From an uncultured Verrucomicrobiota bacterium (lineage in GTDB: Bacteria; Verrucomicrobiota; Kiritimatiellia; CAIQIC01; Lenti-01): 64,000 nucleotides of DNA. The DNA lies in NCBI GenBank assembly GCA_937872095.1, contig CALMNW010000076.1, positions 62,001 to 126,000 on the forward strand. Direction: 5' to 3'. Of the stretch, positions 47,070 to 55,814 are shown one piece after another. Both the position numbers and the translations under genes were made by a program. Position 1 is the stretch's first letter. Each line of letters begins with the position of its first letter. Under the pieces are notes generated by a model. That model made no database searches and was not told the DNA's origin. It saw nothing but the letters and a program-made list of their open reading frames with translations.

Positions 47070-47720
47070 TTATCGTTTGCGAAGCACCCATACGCGGGGG
47101 TTGGCGCGGTCGAGTTCGTCGAGACCGAAGCGGGCGAAGATCCATTCGAGCGATTGGCGATGGTAGAAGACGACGTGAGTTTCGTCGCTGGCGTAGCCCC
47201 AAGTGCGGAAGGCATCCAAATCCTCCCACGGCGCGGTCATGACGACGAGGAGCCCCCCGGGCTTGAGAAGCGAGAGCATGCGGGGCCATTCGACCGCCGG
47301 CCGGTGGAAGTGCTCGACGACTTCGGTGGCGAACAGGAAATCGAACGATCCGGCGGGCCAGTCGGGATAGAAGAACGGATCGTAGTTTTCGCAGCGCAGG
47401 CCGGCTTCCTTCAGCAACAGGTGCAAGGTCGGCGTATGCCCGCAGCCGTAATCGAGCCCGTGCATCCGCGGATCCAGCAACGGCAAGGCCGGTTCGAGGG
47501 CTTGGCGCAGGAACGACACGTAGCCGGCATCGGCCGGCCCGTTGCGATGTTTGACGTAGCGTTCCCGTTCGGCTTCCGCCGAAGGCAAATCGGCGGGCGC
47601 CGCGAAAACCAGCCGGCACGCCGGACAAGCGCGGAGAGTCCGTTTGCGCATGTCCGGCACGTCCGCGAACGGACCCGGCGAGCCGCACAGCGGACACATT
47701 TCGGCGTCCGCCGTCTTCAT
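47070..47720 (-). CDS. Methyltransferase with N-terminal zinc-ribbon
   Basis: MCPLCGSPG...CPACRLVF; LDYGCGHTPTL...FLFATEVVEHFHRPAVEWPRMLSLLKPGGLLVVMT. Confidence 0.8.
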   Translation of the reverse strand: MKTADAEMCPLCGSPGPFADVPDMRKRTLRACPACRLVFAAPADLPSAEAERERYVKHRNGPADAGYVSFLRQALEPALPLLDPRMHGLDYGCGHTPTLHLLLKEAGLRCENYDPFFYPDWPAGSFDFLFATEVVEHFHRPAVEWPRMLSLLKPGGLLVVMTAPWEDLDAFRTWGYASDETHVVFYHRQSLEWIFARFGLDELDRANPRVWVLRKR

Positions 47721-48448
47721 GCCGGCGCCGCCTCCGGCGCCCGGGCCAGATAGAGACCGTTCGCGGACGATGCGCCCGTCAGCGGATTGTCGAAGGACGA
47801 GACGCGCCCTTCGCCGTTGCCGAACGCCTGGCGCAGGATTTCCAGAAACGCCGCATCGGGTTCGTCGTTGGACCACATGGCGAAGACGCCGCCGGGCTTG
47901 AGGAAGGCCTTGAGCCGCTGCAAGCCGGCCACCGAATAGAAATCGGCGTGGGCGGGATTGAGGAGCTGCGAGGGCGTATGGTCGATATCCAGCAGCACGG
48001 CGTCCCAGCGCCGGCCGGGCTGGTCCGGATCGAACCCCTCGCCGCGCGCCAGGGCGAAGAAATCGGCGTTCAGGTAGGCGCAGCGCGGATCGTCGGTCAG
48101 CCGCCGGCCGTTGGGCACAAGGCCGCGCCGGTGCCAGTCGACGACGGGTTCCAGGGCTTCGACGACGACCAGGCGCGCCACCTGCGGAAAATCCAGCGCG
48201 GCGGCCGCGGTAAAGCCCAGCCCCAGCCCGCCGACCACGACGTCCCAATTCTTGCCTTTCAGCGCGCCGAGACCGAGCCGCGCCAGTTCGGCCTCCGCCA
48301 CGTAGAACAGGCTCGACATCAGGTATTCGCCGTTGAGCTTCACCTCGTAGGCTTCCGCGCCGTCGAGGGCGAGGACCTTCCGGCGCTGCAGGACCAGTTC
48401 GCCTAGGCGCGTTTTCCGGTAGTCGAGTTCTTCGAATTGCGGATTCAT
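47717..48448 (-). CDS. Spermidine synthase-like protein
   Basis: VVVGGLGLGFTAAAALDFPQVARLVVVEALEPVVDWHRR...AVLLDIDHTPSQLLNPAHADFYSVAGLQRLKAFLKPGGVFAMWSND. Confidence 0.7.
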   Translation of the reverse strand: MNPQFEELDYRKTRLGELVLQRRKVLALDGAEAYEVKLNGEYLMSSLFYVAEAELARLGLGALKGKNWDVVVGGLGLGFTAAAALDFPQVARLVVVEALEPVVDWHRRGLVPNGRRLTDDPRCAYLNADFFALARGEGFDPDQPGRRWDAVLLDIDHTPSQLLNPAHADFYSVAGLQRLKAFLKPGGVFAMWSNDEPDAAFLEILRQAFGNGEGRVSSFDNPLTGASSANGLYLARAPEAAPA

Positions 48449-48513
48449 GGCGGTCCGACCGTAGCATGGAAGCAAGGCGAATGCCATCTTGCAAATGACG
48501 TGATCGTTTTAAA

Positions 48514-48630
48514 CCCTAATCCTAATTTTAATCCTAATCCTAATCGTAATCCCAATCATAATCTCCATCTTCATCGCCATCCATCCGGATTGCGAGCATG
48601 ATTACGAGTACGATTAAGATTAGGATTAGG
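48514..48630. repeat. CCTAAT-type hexamer repeats forming a long imperfect inverted repeat
   Basis: CCTAATCCTAATTTTAATC (48515-48533) versus GATTAAGATTAGGATTAGG (48612-48630): 18 of 19 complementary. Confidence 0.85.
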
Positions 48631-48691
48631 AACAGCAGGAACACGGCTTCCAAGCTTGCCTTGCGCAAGCGGAATCCGCGATGATCCGGGC

Positions 48692-49168
48692 ATGAACGAC
48701 GACGGTTTCACCTTCTTGCCCGGGGGCGCGCGCGTGTCGAAAGCCGACGCGCGGATGGATGCGCTGGGAGCGCTGGACGAGCTTGGCGCGGCGCTGGGAT
48801 TGCTGAAGGTCGCGCGGGCCGGAACCCCCGACGCGGCGCTCGTCGAAACCATGCAGCGCGATTTGTGGCGCATCGGCGGGGAACTGGCGACGGGCCAGCC
48901 CGCCTTGGGGCCGGACGCCGTCGCGGCGCTGGAGGGCGAGATCGCGCGGCGGACCGCGGGGCTGCCGCCGCTGCGCGAGTTCGTCTTGCCGGGCGCGTCC
49001 GAACCCTCGGCGCGGGCGCATCTGGCGCGCGCGGTCTGCCGCCGGGCGGAACGCGAACTCGTCCGCGTCCGGGCAACCCATCCGGAGATCGTCTTTCCTC
49101 CGGCCCTGGCCTATCTCAATCGGCTGTCCGCCTGGCTGTTCGCCGTGGCGCGGACGCCGGAGGCCTAG
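48692..49168 (+). CDS. Cob(I)yrinic acid a,c-diamide adenosyltransferase (PduO type)
   Basis: ADARMDALGALDELGAALGLLK...LREFVLPGASEPSARAHLARAVCRRAERELV...YLNRLSAWLFAVAR. Confidence 0.85.
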   Translation: MNDDGFTFLPGGARVSKADARMDALGALDELGAALGLLKVARAGTPDAALVETMQRDLWRIGGELATGQPALGPDAVAALEGEIARRTAGLPPLREFVLPGASEPSARAHLARAVCRRAERELVRVRATHPEIVFPPALAYLNRLSAWLFAVARTPEA

Positions 49169-49177
49169 CGTCCGGAG

Positions 49178-49281
49178 TTTTACGTAGAACGTAAAAACTT
49201 TCGGCGATTTTTCCACGCTACGTAAAAACTTTGGCCGATTTTTCCACACCGTGGAAAACTTTTTTTCCACGCCGTGGAAAA
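49178..49281. repeat. Cluster of four 19-bp odd palindromes
   Basis: TTTTACGTAGAACGTAAAA (49178), TTTTCCACGCTACGTAAAA (49209), TTTTCCACACCGTGGAAAA (49240), TTTTCCACGCCGTGGAAAA (49263); spacing 31, 31, 23. Confidence 0.9.
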
Positions 49282-49298
49282 CCGCGGAGGGGCAAAGA

Positions 49299-49328
49299 AA
49301 AGGGCCGTCCGGCAACGGACGGCCCTTT
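49299..49328 (-). terminator. Terminator hairpin downstream of the porin gene
   Basis: AAAGGGCCGTCC-GGCAAC-GGACGGCCCTTT; T-rich on the minus strand after the stem. Confidence 0.75.
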
Positions 49329-49349
49329 CCGCAGCGCGCGGGGCGCGAA

Positions 49350-50525
49350 TCAGAACGCGTACTTCATGGCGACCTGGACGCGGTCGTTGACGGCGTCTTC
49401 GCCGCCCATGTAGTCGGTCGTCATGTGGGCGTATTCGGCCATGGCCGTGACGGCGGGGGTCAGCTTGTAGGCGACGTTCCCGAAGATCTGCTGGTTCTTG
49501 GAAGGCCGGCCATCGGCGAGATCTTCGTCTTCCGGATCGTCCACGGAGTAGCCGAGGCCGATGGAGATCTTGTCGGTGGGGTCGATGAGCAGCTGGGCCC
49601 AGCCGCCCTGGGCTTCGATTTCCTCGCCGAGGGCGACGTTGACGCCCTGGCCGATGCCGCCGAAGTAGGTGTCGAGGTTGACGCCCTTCCAGAGGTTGCC
49701 CTGCACGGCGATTTGCTTGGTCAGAGGCAGGAAGATGGAGCCCTGCATGGACCAGGTGTCGTAGTCCTGCGCATCCGCGGCGACGATCACCTTGTTGCTA
49801 TCGACGCCATCGACCGTTTCCTGGCCGTAGTGGCCGCCGAAGGCGATCTTGGCGGACTTTTCGGTCCAGAGCTTCTGCATCAGGGCGACGCTCCACTGGA
49901 CGGTCGGCCAATCGGAATCGGCGCCGTCTTCGAAGGTCCCGCCGTCGAGATCTTCGCCGACGGTCTGGGCGGCGGCGACCTTGGCCACGAGCTTGGTGTC
50001 TTCGGCGATCTTCAGCTCCTGGGTGAGGCGAGCCTGGGGCCGGCGGAGGCCGAGGGCGCCGATGTCCGCCAGGTAGGCGAAGTTGACGATGCGGGGCACG
50101 ACTTCGCAGAAGGTGTCCCAGTCCTGGCCGAAGCGCAGGGAGAGGCCCGAGGAATGGGCCAGGTCGAGGTAGGCCAGGCGCATGCGGGGGTTATAGGAAT
50201 TGGCCTTGTCGCCGCCGTAGAAGTCCATTTCGAACTTGCCGGTGGTTTTCCAGCTGCCGGAATCCGGGCCGAACAGGTTCAGGCCGAGGCGGCTTTCGCG
50301 GGCGCCGAAGTGGGTCTGGGCGTCTTTTTCGCCGTTCAGTTCGGGCAGGACGAAGAAGGCGAAATCGCCTTTGGGCGCGGTGGCCTGCGTGTCGTGCGAC
50401 ACGTCGGCGCGGAGATAGCCGTAGATCTGCAGGCGCATGCCGGCATCCGGCAGGGTGACTTCCACCGCGAGGGCCGGTACGGAGCAACAAACGACGAGGG
50501 CCAGGGCAATCCAACTCTTTCTCAT
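49350..50525 (-). CDS. Outer-membrane porin-like beta-barrel protein
   Basis: Signal peptide ...VVCCSVPALA; IYGYLRADVSHDTQAT...ESRLGLNLFGPDSGSWKTTGKFEMDFYGG...; terminal VQVAMKYAF. Confidence 0.75.
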   Translation of the reverse strand: MRKSWIALALVVCCSVPALAVEVTLPDAGMRLQIYGYLRADVSHDTQATAPKGDFAFFVLPELNGEKDAQTHFGARESRLGLNLFGPDSGSWKTTGKFEMDFYGGDKANSYNPRMRLAYLDLAHSSGLSLRFGQDWDTFCEVVPRIVNFAYLADIGALGLRRPQARLTQELKIAEDTKLVAKVAAAQTVGEDLDGGTFEDGADSDWPTVQWSVALMQKLWTEKSAKIAFGGHYGQETVDGVDSNKVIVAADAQDYDTWSMQGSIFLPLTKQIAVQGNLWKGVNLDTYFGGIGQGVNVALGEEIEAQGGWAQLLIDPTDKISIGLGYSVDDPEDEDLADGRPSKNQQIFGNVAYKLTPAVTAMAEYAHMTTDYMGGEDAVNDRVQVAMKYAF

Positions 50526-50694
50526 GCGGGTCTCCTTGGGGCGTGTTTATTTATCTTATGAAACGATTGTTCCAGAAGAAACGAGAGGGGGTCAACACCC
50601 TTTCCCAACAAAATGCAACTTTTTGCCCCCTCGCCGGTAGCGGTTTCGGACCGGACGTGCTAGGTTTCGACGACAACCCCAACAGGAGAAGATC

Positions 50695-51090
50695 ATGTCC
50701 GAATTCAGCAGCACCATCCAGAACGCCGATTGGAAAGTCGAAAAGCACGCGCCCGTCATCGAAGCTCCGGATTCCGCCAAGGCCGGCGAGTTCTTCACCG
50801 TGACGGCGGGCTTGGGCAAAGCCATCGCCCACCCGAACACGCCGCAGCACTACATCGCCTGGATCTCGCTGTATTTCCTGCCCGAAGGCGCCAAGCTGCC
50901 GATCCAGCTCGCCCACGCCGAATTCAAGGCCCACGGCGATTCGACCACGGACGTTCCCGGCCCGGCCCTGACCAACCCGAGCATGATCGCCAACGTCAAG
51001 CTGGCCAAATCGGGCGTCTTGCAGGCGGTGGCCTACTGCAACATCCACGGCGTCTGGCAGTCGTCCAAGGCCATCGCGGTCCAGGCGTAA
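50695..51090 (+). CDS. Class II superoxide reductase (neelaredoxin)
   Basis: VEKHAPVIEAPD, GKAIAHPNTPQHYIAWI, AYCNIHGVW: 4 His plus 1 Cys iron site. Confidence 0.92.
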   Translation: MSEFSSTIQNADWKVEKHAPVIEAPDSAKAGEFFTVTAGLGKAIAHPNTPQHYIAWISLYFLPEGAKLPIQLAHAEFKAHGDSTTDVPGPALTNPSMIANVKLAKSGVLQAVAYCNIHGVWQSSKAIAVQA

Positions 51091-51113
51091 CCCCGCCGGC
51101 CATACCGATCCCG

Positions 51114-51140
51114 CAGCCGCCCGCAAGGGCGGCTGTTTTT
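51114..51140 (+). terminator. Intrinsic terminator downstream of the superoxide reductase
   Basis: CAGCCGCCC-GCAA-GGGCGGCTG-TTTTT. Confidence 0.85.
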
Positions 51141-51149
51141 CGTTTCCGA

Positions 51150-51267
51150 TCTCCAATATTCAATCTCCAATCATCAAGTTAACAGCCGAAGAAGCGCCGG
51201 GTTATTCCCGATCGACGGCTGTTCACTTGGAAATTGATGATTGGATATTGAATATTGGACATTGAGA
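51150..51267. repeat. Long AT-rich inverted-repeat element
   Basis: TCCAATATTCAATCTCCAATCATCAAGTTAACAGCCG versus CGGCTGTTCACTTGGAAATTGATGATTGGATATTGAATATTGGA. Confidence 0.85.
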
Positions 51268-51316
51268 TTCCTTTCCCGCTTCCCGTCCGCCTTCTTTTTT
51301 GCTAAATCGTTTTTCC

Positions 51317-51793
51317 ATGACGCCCACCCTCCGCATCCTCGATGCCGCCTTCCTGGATCGGCTCACGGCCGAGGCCGCCGCCGCGCCGCGGCGGCGCAAG
51401 AACGCCAACCTGCACGCGGAACACGATTATCCGTGCCAGCGGTTTTTCAACGCGATGTGCGCGGACACCTACGTGCAGCCGCATCGCCACTCCGATCCGG
51501 CCAAGGACGAAACGCTCGTGCTGCTGCGCGGCAAGCTCGGCGCCGTGATCTTCGACGAAGCCGGCCAGGTCGTCGCGGCCGCCGCCCTTCTGCCCGGCCA
51601 GATCGCGGACGTGCCGCACGGCACGTTCCACACCTGGTGCGCGCTGGAAGACGGCACGGTGTTTTTCGAAACCAAGGCGGGCCCCTATCTCCCGCTGGAA
51701 CCTTCGGAGAAAGCCGCGTTCGCGCCCGCCGAGGGCGATCCGCGCGTTCCAGAGTACCTCGCCTGGCTGAAATCGCTGTGTCTCGCCCGATGA
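51317..51793 (+). CDS. WbuC family cupin-fold metalloprotein
   Basis: KNANLHAEHDYPCQRFFNAMCADTYVQPHRHSDPAKDETLVLLRGKLGAVIFDEAG...VPHGTFHTWCALEDGTVFFETKAGPY. Confidence 0.85.
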   Translation: MTPTLRILDAAFLDRLTAEAAAAPRRRKNANLHAEHDYPCQRFFNAMCADTYVQPHRHSDPAKDETLVLLRGKLGAVIFDEAGQVVAAAALLPGQIADVPHGTFHTWCALEDGTVFFETKAGPYLPLEPSEKAAFAPAEGDPRVPEYLAWLKSLCLAR

Positions 51794-53535
51794 CCCCGCC
51801 ACCCCCACCCGTCGCCGCCATGGAACAACTACATATCGCCGCCACGCCCGCCTGGGCCCAAGACGCCATCTGGTACCAGATCTTTCCCGAGCGCTTCCGC
51901 AACGGCGCGCCGCAGTCCGATCCGCGCCCCGAGGATTTCGGCGGGCAAGGCATCCCCGGCTGGCGGGTTTCGCCCTGGAGCATGGAATGGTACGGGCGCG
52001 ACGACTGGGAAAAGCCGCGCGCGGCGAATTTCTGGTCCACGGTGTTCGACCGGCGCTTCGGCGGCGATCTCGTCGGCCTGCGCGAGCAGCTGCCTTACCT
52101 GGAAAAGCTGGGCATCACCGCGATCTATCTGAACCCGATCTTCCGGGCGGCGTCGCTGCACAAGTACGACGCTACGGCCTACCACCATATCGACCCGACC
52201 TTCGGCCCCGACCGCGAGGGCGATCTGCGCGCGCTGGCCGCCGCCAATGAAACCGAAGACCCCGCCACCTGGATCTGGACCGCGGCAGACCGCTATTTCC
52301 TCGAGCTGGTCGCCGACGTCCACGCGCGCGGCATGCGGATCATCCTCGACGGCGTCTTCAACCACTCCGGCACGCGCTGTTTCGCGTTCCAGGACCTGCT
52401 GCAGAACGGCCGGGCGTCGAAATACGCCGATTGGTACCAGGTCACGAAGTGGCACCGGGACGGCACGTTCGCCTACGCGAGCTGGGACGGCGGCGGCAGC
52501 CTGCCCAACTTCGGGCGCGACGAGCACACGCTGAATCCCGGCGTGAAAAAATACCTCTTCGATTGCACCCGCCGCTGGATGGATCCTTCCGGCCAGGGCC
52601 AGCCGGCCGAAGGCATCGACGGCTGGCGGCTGGACGTCGCCTTCTGCGTGCCGCACGGCTTCTGGCGCGAGTGGCACGCGCACGTCCGCGCGATCAATCC
52701 CGAGGCCTACACGACCGGCGAAATCGTCGGTCCCGCGCAGGACTGGGTGAAGCCCGACGAATTTTCCGCGGTGATGAACTACGAGTGGACTTATCCGACG
52801 ATCGCGTTCTTCACCACGAACGCCGTCCATCTGGGCGCGGCGGAGTTCCGCGCGCGCATCGACGCGCTCCACGCGCGGCACGGTCCCGGCAGCACGCGAA
52901 TCCTGCAGAACCTGCTCGACTCGCACGACACCGGCCGCATCCTCACGATGTTCGAGAGCGCCTGTCCGCCCGTGGTTTCCTGGGACGCCTATTTCAATTG
53001 GCCCAAGGTGGCCGACAATCCCGGTCTGAAGACCCAGCGCCCCGGCCCCAAAGCCAAGGAAGCGCTGAAAATGGCCGCCGCCTGGCAATTCGCCGGGCCC
53101 GGCGCGCCGATGATCTATTACGGCACCGAAGTCGGCATGTGGGGCGGCAACGATCCCTGCGACCGCCAGCCGATGCTGTGGAGCGACCTCGCCTACGACG
53201 ACGAAACGCAGGGGTTCCGCGCGCCGCTGCCGCAGGCGCATCCGCGCGCGCCGGACCTGGATCTCTTCGCGTTCTACCAGCGGATGATCGCCATCCGGAA
53301 AGCCGAACCGGCCCTGCGACGCGGCGCATTCCGCTGGCTGCCCGCGCCCGACGATTCCACGCTCGTCTTCGAACGGGAACTCGACGGCGCGAAGATCGTT
53401 TGCGCCATCCGCAAAGGCGCCGGCGACGTGCAGATCGAGCTGCCGAGCGCCGGCCGCGATTTGTGGACCGGCGGCGACGTGCCGGCGGGCCCGTTGACCG
53501 TTCCTGGCGATGGCTTCCGGCTCGTGCGGCTATAA
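51790..53535 (+). CDS. GH13 alpha-amylase family glycosidase
   Basis: DAIWYQIFPERFRNG, GDLVGLREQLPYLEKLGITAIYLNPIF, RIILDGVFNHSG, GWRLDVAF, TGEIVG, LLDSHDTGR. Confidence 0.93.
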   Translation: MTPPPPPVAAMEQLHIAATPAWAQDAIWYQIFPERFRNGAPQSDPRPEDFGGQGIPGWRVSPWSMEWYGRDDWEKPRAANFWSTVFDRRFGGDLVGLREQLPYLEKLGITAIYLNPIFRAASLHKYDATAYHHIDPTFGPDREGDLRALAAANETEDPATWIWTAADRYFLELVADVHARGMRIILDGVFNHSGTRCFAFQDLLQNGRASKYADWYQVTKWHRDGTFAYASWDGGGSLPNFGRDEHTLNPGVKKYLFDCTRRWMDPSGQGQPAEGIDGWRLDVAFCVPHGFWREWHAHVRAINPEAYTTGEIVGPAQDWVKPDEFSAVMNYEWTYPTIAFFTTNAVHLGAAEFRARIDALHARHGPGSTRILQNLLDSHDTGRILTMFESACPPVVSWDAYFNWPKVADNPGLKTQRPGPKAKEALKMAAAWQFAGPGAPMIYYGTEVGMWGGNDPCDRQPMLWSDLAYDDETQGFRAPLPQAHPRAPDLDLFAFYQRMIAIRKAEPALRRGAFRWLPAPDDSTLVFERELDGAKIVCAIRKGAGDVQIELPSAGRDLWTGGDVPAGPLTVPGDGFRLVRL

Positions 53536-54234
53536 TGCCGCGGGCGCGACGTTTTCCACGAGCCGGGTCTGGTGGGGAACCGCATCGGGAAAGACGACGC
53601 TCACGGCCTGGGCGCCGAAGCTCTTCGCCAACATTTCCATGGTTTGCCGGGCGGAGGTCTGCACTTCGGAGCTGAGCCGGTGCGCGAGGTTTCCGGCCAG
53701 CGCTTCGGCTTGGCCCTTGGCGGCCTCCATGAGCTTGTTGCGGTCCACTTCGTTGAAGCCGCCGCCGAGGATGCGGTTGACCACGTCGGGCAGGATGATG
53801 GGCAGGAGCTTGCCGCCCTGCTCGTCGTAGAAGGTCACGTTGCGCACGTGCACGACGTAGTCGCACCGCGGCATCTGCAGGCGGTAGCGGCCGGGCCCCT
53901 CCTCCGCCACCGCGAACGCGGGATCGCGCAGGTCGTACTGGAAGTCGATGTCGAACTCGAAGATCATCGCCATCTTCCGCGACGTGATCAGCCACTCCAG
54001 GTAGCGCTTGCCGAGGTCGCCGAGGAGGTGGTCGCGCGCGGTCACGATTTCCTTCGTCACCGCCTTGAACGCGGACAGCACGCCGATGGCCTTCAGCTCC
54101 TCGATGGAGGCGACGGCGTCGATCTGCATTTTCCGCCCGCCGCCCTTCCGGCGGAACAGCAGCATCAGGACGCCCGCGAACAAGGCGCCGCAGACCAAGC
54201 TGAGCAAAACGATGGTCAAAGATTGGCTGATCAT
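53530..54234 (-). CDS. Membrane-anchored DUF4230-like protein
   Basis: N-terminal TM; MAMIFEFDIDFQYDLRDPAF...YRLQMPRCDYVVHVRNVTFYDEQGG...; ATG at 54234. Confidence 0.5.
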   Translation of the reverse strand: MISQSLTIVLLSLVCGALFAGVLMLLFRRKGGGRKMQIDAVASIEELKAIGVLSAFKAVTKEIVTARDHLLGDLGKRYLEWLITSRKMAMIFEFDIDFQYDLRDPAFAVAEEGPGRYRLQMPRCDYVVHVRNVTFYDEQGGKLLPIILPDVVNRILGGGFNEVDRNKLMEAAKGQAEALAGNLAHRLSSEVQTSARQTMEMLAKSFGAQAVSVVFPDAVPHQTRLVENVAPAAL

Positions 54235-54238
54235 TCCG

Positions 54239-55354
54239 TCACCTCGCGGTTTGCTGGAGAACATACCACAATTTTTCGGCGCTGGCTTCCCAGGTGAAGC
54301 CGGCGGCGCGGCGGCGCGCCGCCGCGATCTGCCGCGCCCGTTCGGCGGCCGGCAAGGCGAGCGCCGCGCGCAGCGCGTCGGCGAAAGCCTGCTCGTCGCG
54401 GCCGTCCGCATAGCGGACGGCATCGCCGCCGACTTCGGGAATGGACGCCTCGCGCGTCGTCAGGACGGGCGCGCCCGCCCGCATGGCTTCGAGCACGGGC
54501 AGGCCGAAGCCTTCGTAGAGCGACGGAAACGCGAACCAGTCCGCGTTCTGATAAAGCGCGATCAATTCGCGCCACGGCAGGCCGGGATAGCGAATCGCGC
54601 GGCCGGACGGCGTTTCTTTCAGCGCGGCGGCCACGTCGGCCTCGCCCAGCCGCGCCTTGCCCACCAGGACCAGGCGATGCGGAATTTCCGCCGCAAGGCG
54701 GTTGAACGCGCGCACCAGGACCCCCACGTTCTTGTGCGGATAGGTGTGCGCCACGCACAGCAGATAGGGGGCGCCTGCCAGTTCCCGCGGCGGCGGGCCG
54801 GCCGGCTCGCCGAACGCCGGATCGGCCGCGAGCCGCGTCGTCGTCACCTTCTCCGGCGGCACGCCGAGAAAACGGACGACGTCCGATTTGGCGAATTCCG
54901 AAATGGCCACCACCGCATCGCTGCGGCGCGCGGCGGACGGATAGAGCACGTCCATCGCGCGGGCCGCGAGCCAGGAGACGTCCTGCGGAAACCGCTTGTA
55001 CTGCACGTCGAGGATGGAGACGACCTGCGGGCAGGCGTAAAACGCCGGCGCGGTATAGCCCGGGGACCAGAGGAGGTCCACGCGCGCGCGGCGCGCCAAC
55101 CGCGGCAATTGCAGCTGTTCGGCGAGGATGCGGACGAACCGGTTCGTGGCGGCGACGCCGGCGGGCACCGCTTCCGCGGCCGGGAATTCCGCGCGCAGCT
55201 TGCCGTCGTTCTCCGCGTTGGTAAACAGCACCAGATCCGGACGGTCGGGCCGGCGCGACAGCGCGCGGAGCGATTCCAGCAGATAGGTTTCGGAACCGCC
55301 GACTTCCCCGGGCAAATAGAAGAGCGCGTTAACGCCCAGCCGCAGGGCGGTCAT
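54239..55354 (-). CDS. Glycosyltransferase family 4
   Basis: LGVNALFYLPGEVGGSETYLLESLRAL...YLLCVAHTYPHKNVGVLVRAFNRL...WFAFPSLYEGFGLPVLEAMRAGAPVLTTREASIPEVGGDA. Confidence 0.93.
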   Translation of the reverse strand: MTALRLGVNALFYLPGEVGGSETYLLESLRALSRRPDRPDLVLFTNAENDGKLRAEFPAAEAVPAGVAATNRFVRILAEQLQLPRLARRARVDLLWSPGYTAPAFYACPQVVSILDVQYKRFPQDVSWLAARAMDVLYPSAARRSDAVVAISEFAKSDVVRFLGVPPEKVTTTRLAADPAFGEPAGPPPRELAGAPYLLCVAHTYPHKNVGVLVRAFNRLAAEIPHRLVLVGKARLGEADVAAALKETPSGRAIRYPGLPWRELIALYQNADWFAFPSLYEGFGLPVLEAMRAGAPVLTTREASIPEVGGDAVRYADGRDEQAFADALRAALALPAAERARQIAAARRRAAGFTWEASAEKLWYVLQQTAR

Positions 55355-55814
55355 CGGTCTTCTCCTTGGGCGCGGCCGGCGCCGCGCCGATCCGGCGTTC
55401 CAGTTCCTGGATCCGGGCCTCCAGGATCGCGCAGCGGGAAGCCGTGGAAGCCGCCTTGTCGTTCAGCGCCGACAGCGCGATCGAGAAATGGAACGACACG
55501 AGGACCAGGAACACGAACACCACCGCGACCACGGACGTGACGTATTGCATGCCGAACCACTCGCGGGCGACGTCCATCACCTGCGGGAAAAAGGCGGCCA
55601 GCGTGATCGTGGCGGCCGTCGCCAGCCACAGCACGGCGTATTTCTCCCGCAGCTTGTAGCCGCGGATCGCCAGCAGCGTGATCAGGAAAACGCCGACGCT
55701 GACCGCGCCCATGAGGGCGCGGATCCGCATCATCTGCGAGGCTTCCGCCAGCCACGGCCACGCCGCGAAAACGCCGGCGGCCAAAACGGCGAGCAAGAGC
55801 AGGAACCGTTTCAT
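55329..55814 (-). CDS. DUF2304-like membrane protein
   Basis: Three TMs, LREKYAVLWLATAATITLAAFFP; C-terminal coiled coil ILEARIQELERRIG; overlaps its neighbours on the same strand. Confidence 0.75.
   Translation of the reverse strand: MKRFLLLLAVLAAGVFAAWPWLAEASQMMRIRALMGAVSVGVFLITLLAIRGYKLREKYAVLWLATAATITLAAFFPQVMDVAREWFGMQYVTSVVAVVFVFLVLVSFHFSIALSALNDKAASTASRCAILEARIQELERRIGAAPAAPKEKTDDRPAAGR

Noticed and set aside
48449-48691. Cobalamin riboswitch upstream of the pduO-type gene
   Set aside because: No B12-box-like sequence; region is the CCTAAT repeat element.
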